From contig NZ_VOHS01000049.1 of the NCBI RefSeq assembly GCF_007896845.1, positions 1 through 35,980 of the forward strand: 35,980 nt of DNA. Direction: 5' to 3'. The position numbers were made by a program, and so were the translations under genes. This stretch comes from Chitinophaga pinensis (lineage in GTDB: Bacteria > Bacteroidota > Bacteroidia > Chitinophagales > Chitinophagaceae). Positions 34,343 to 35,980 of the stretch are shown here, piece by piece. Every line of letters begins with the position of its first letter. Within the stretch, counting starts at the first letter, position 1. The notes below the pieces were generated by a model. It was given only the letters and a program-made list of their open reading frames with translations. It had not been told where the DNA came from and did not search any database.

Positions 34343-35980
34343 ATGATACTGGAGATTATTGCCAGACGAAAGAAAGCATTCGCGATGGCGATGCTGACGC
34401 TGCTTTATTGTGAAGTAGTCCTGCCCGGATACGCCTTTGCGGCAGGAGGAATAAATAATAGCAATCACACAAGACGGACCTATGATCCGATACCACCAAA
34501 AGAAAGTGTTTTCCGAGGCCATGCGGCCGGTATCAGCGTGCCGCCTGTGGCTCCGTTGAAAGCGGAAAAAGCAATGGAAGATGGTGGGCCCGGTCAGCCG
34601 GAAACGCAGACATTCCATTCAGTCGGGGATCAGAATATGGTAGACCTGTTTACGGGTGATTTCTCCTATAGTATTCCCTTGCTGGATGTGGACGGATATC
34701 CTTTGGCGATTGGCTATAGCGGAGGAGTGACGATGGAACAGGATGCCAGCTGGGTAGGTCTGGGATGGAATATCAATCCGGGATCTATTACACGTAATAT
34801 GCGTGGTCTGCCTGATGATTTTAGCGGGACAGATACGATTCAGAAGATGTCCAGTGTAAAAGAGAACAGAACGGTGGGAGTAACGGTTGGTGCGGATGTG
34901 GAATTTACTGGTTTGAGCGAATATGCAAAGTTCTTTCTCGGTGCAAGTATTGGCGTGTTGCATAATACTTATAAGGGAGTCGGTTAGAAACAAATGTAAA
35001 TACCAGCATCAATGCAGGGGCTAATAATATGGGTTGGTTCACTACCGGGCTGTCTATTACGAATAGTTCACAGGAAGGGCTTACAATAGGTCGCTCTCTG
35101 TCATATAAATTCGCAGATGAAAAAGCAAGAGCAAACGGCGGCCTGAGTGGCAGTGTGTCTATGGGAACAGCTTATATTCCCGGGAGGGGTTGAAAGCCCT
35201 GACTTTTAGTGGCGGATTAAAGCAATACCAGAAAGACGGAGACAAGTCTTATTCTGCACAAAACTCTACATTTTCTACTTTTATTTCCTTTGCACATCCA
35301 TCCTTTACTCCATCTATTAATCTTCCTTTTACCAACTCATCGTATAATTATACCGCAAAAATTGGATCTGCAGAAAAGGTTTACACCCAAGCCTCTTTGT
35401 GAGTGGTTATGTAGCGAAACAACGTATCGCGAATGAAGACAAACGTATTGCACTACCTGCATATGGTTATCTGCATTATCAGCGGGCAAATGGCAACGAA
35501 GGGCTTTACTGGATTATAACAGGGAGAAAGAAATCGCCTACAGGAAAAACCAGAAGTACCTAATATTGCTGTGCCTTCCTATACTTATGATGTGTTTTCG
35601 GTATCTGGCGAAGGACAGGAGGAATGTTCCGTGCTTATCGCGGCGATATCGATATGTCTATGATCATGCGGTAAGGACAAAAGATAATTCCTCCAGTGGC
35701 AGCGTGGACATCGGCGTTGGTGACATGGCCCATTTCGGTATAGATCTTCATAAGACAGGGCATATACACAAGCGGTCCGTGGCTCGAACAGAATCCTCTG
35801 GCCACAACGGTAGCCTTCCGTAAATCGATAAAAACTTCGAAGCGGCTTATTTTAAAAATCCGGTGATATCACTGTGAATCCGAAGCCTTTTATGATGCGA
35901 TCGGTGGTGATGATGTGGTAGCAGTAGACCTCTTTCAGGCAGGTAATAGCAGTGCCGTGATCGAGACAACGAATAAGCTG
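34343..35980 (+). pseudogene. Giant secreted RHS/YD-repeat protein, N-terminal part, with about eleven apparent frameshifts (runs off right edge)
   Basis: The first frame (34343-34987) has a signal peptide with a basic n-region (ARRKKAFAMAMLTLLYCEVVLPGYAFA) and then the hallmark of very large Bacteroidota YD-repeat proteins: QNMVDLFTGDFSYSIPLLDVDGYPLAIGYSGGVTMEQDASWVGLGWNINPGSITRNMRGLPDDF. Beyond 34984 the protein continues only by switching frame: VGLETNVNTSINAGANNMGWFTTGLS, EGLKALTFSGG, YTPSLFVSGYVAKQRI, DYNREKEIAYRKNPEVPNIAVPSYTYDVFSVSGEGQ, and finally AFYDAIGGDDVVAVDLFQAGNSSAVIETTNKL at the window end. The breaks lie near 34984, 35177, 35389, 35504, 35551, 35618, 35651, 35757, 35827, 35860 and 35881, nearly all fixed by one added base. 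The conserved protein text argues for errors near a contig end. Such proteins usually exceed 2000 residues and end in RHS cores. Confidence 0.75.

Noticed and set aside
35190..35823. Short independent genes at 35190-35402 and 35566-35823
   Set aside because: They are fragments of the RHS protein or out-of-frame translations of it; frame-corrected text runs through both.
1..35980. CRISPR array, tRNA, rRNA, integrase, transposase or attachment sites
   Set aside because: No regularly spaced repeats longer than 11 bp, no cloverleaf sequence and no mobile-element protein motif were found on either strand by eye; a covariance-model search was not possible.

Overview
The window looks like a chromosomal segment of a soil- or plant-type Bacteroidota, most likely Chitinophaga or a close relative in the Chitinophagaceae. 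The evidence is a SusC/SusD pair controlled by a hybrid two-component system, Bacteroidota-type promoters (-7 element TAnnTTTG), very large RHS-type proteins, ArsR/SRPBCC and SDR clusters, and little Shine-Dalgarno signal. No rRNA, tRNA, CRISPR array, transposase or phage gene was seen.

Layout. 1-1093 (minus): N-terminal part of a PAAR-like/RHS polymorphic toxin running off the left edge. 1226-6056 (plus): a Crp/Fnr regulator, two CRP-like palindromes, then a redox/detoxification run (YceI, 4-oxalocrotonate-type tautomerase, SDR, NTF2-like, nitronate monooxygenase, SDR). 6034-7843 (minus): subclass B3-type metallo-beta-lactamase and an ArsR-SRPBCC pair. 8053-9630 (plus): a membrane protein and a secreted alpha/beta hydrolase. 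9633-11410 (minus): a secreted unknown and an acyltransferase-3. 11460-13817 (plus): a second Crp/Fnr regulator, two different tandem palindromes and two SDRs. 13896-14785 (minus): a Tat-exported dienelactone hydrolase. 14983-27186 (plus): a compact polysaccharide utilization locus (hybrid two-component regulator, SusC, SusD, GH30, GH35), probably for a beta-galactan. 27459-30837 (minus): a DUF4836-like protein, a lipoprotein and a DUF1266 protein. 30975-33821 (plus): a TPR-containing NarX-type histidine kinase with its NarL-type regulator. 33822-34342: a long non-coding gap. 34343-35980 (plus): the start of a giant secreted RHS/YD-repeat protein running off the right edge.

How it fits together. 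The most interesting signal is regulatory. Both Crp/Fnr genes are followed at once by two tandem 14-bp palindromes, the first overlapping the regulator's own stop codon, and then by an SDR-containing transcription unit. The half-sites differ (GTGAT versus GTAAAC) in the same register, and the recognition helices differ at the residue equivalent to E. coli CRP Glu181 (RET..R versus RQF..R). This looks like a natural pair of regulators with diverged DNA specificity, each written next to its own operator.

Data quality. About 20 apparent single-base deletions, many in short homopolymers, split genes that are otherwise intact: four in the dienelactone hydrolase and about eleven in the last kilobase. 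The uniform direction of change and the intact protein on either side argue for consensus errors rather than true gene decay. Genes split this way are given here as one feature each.
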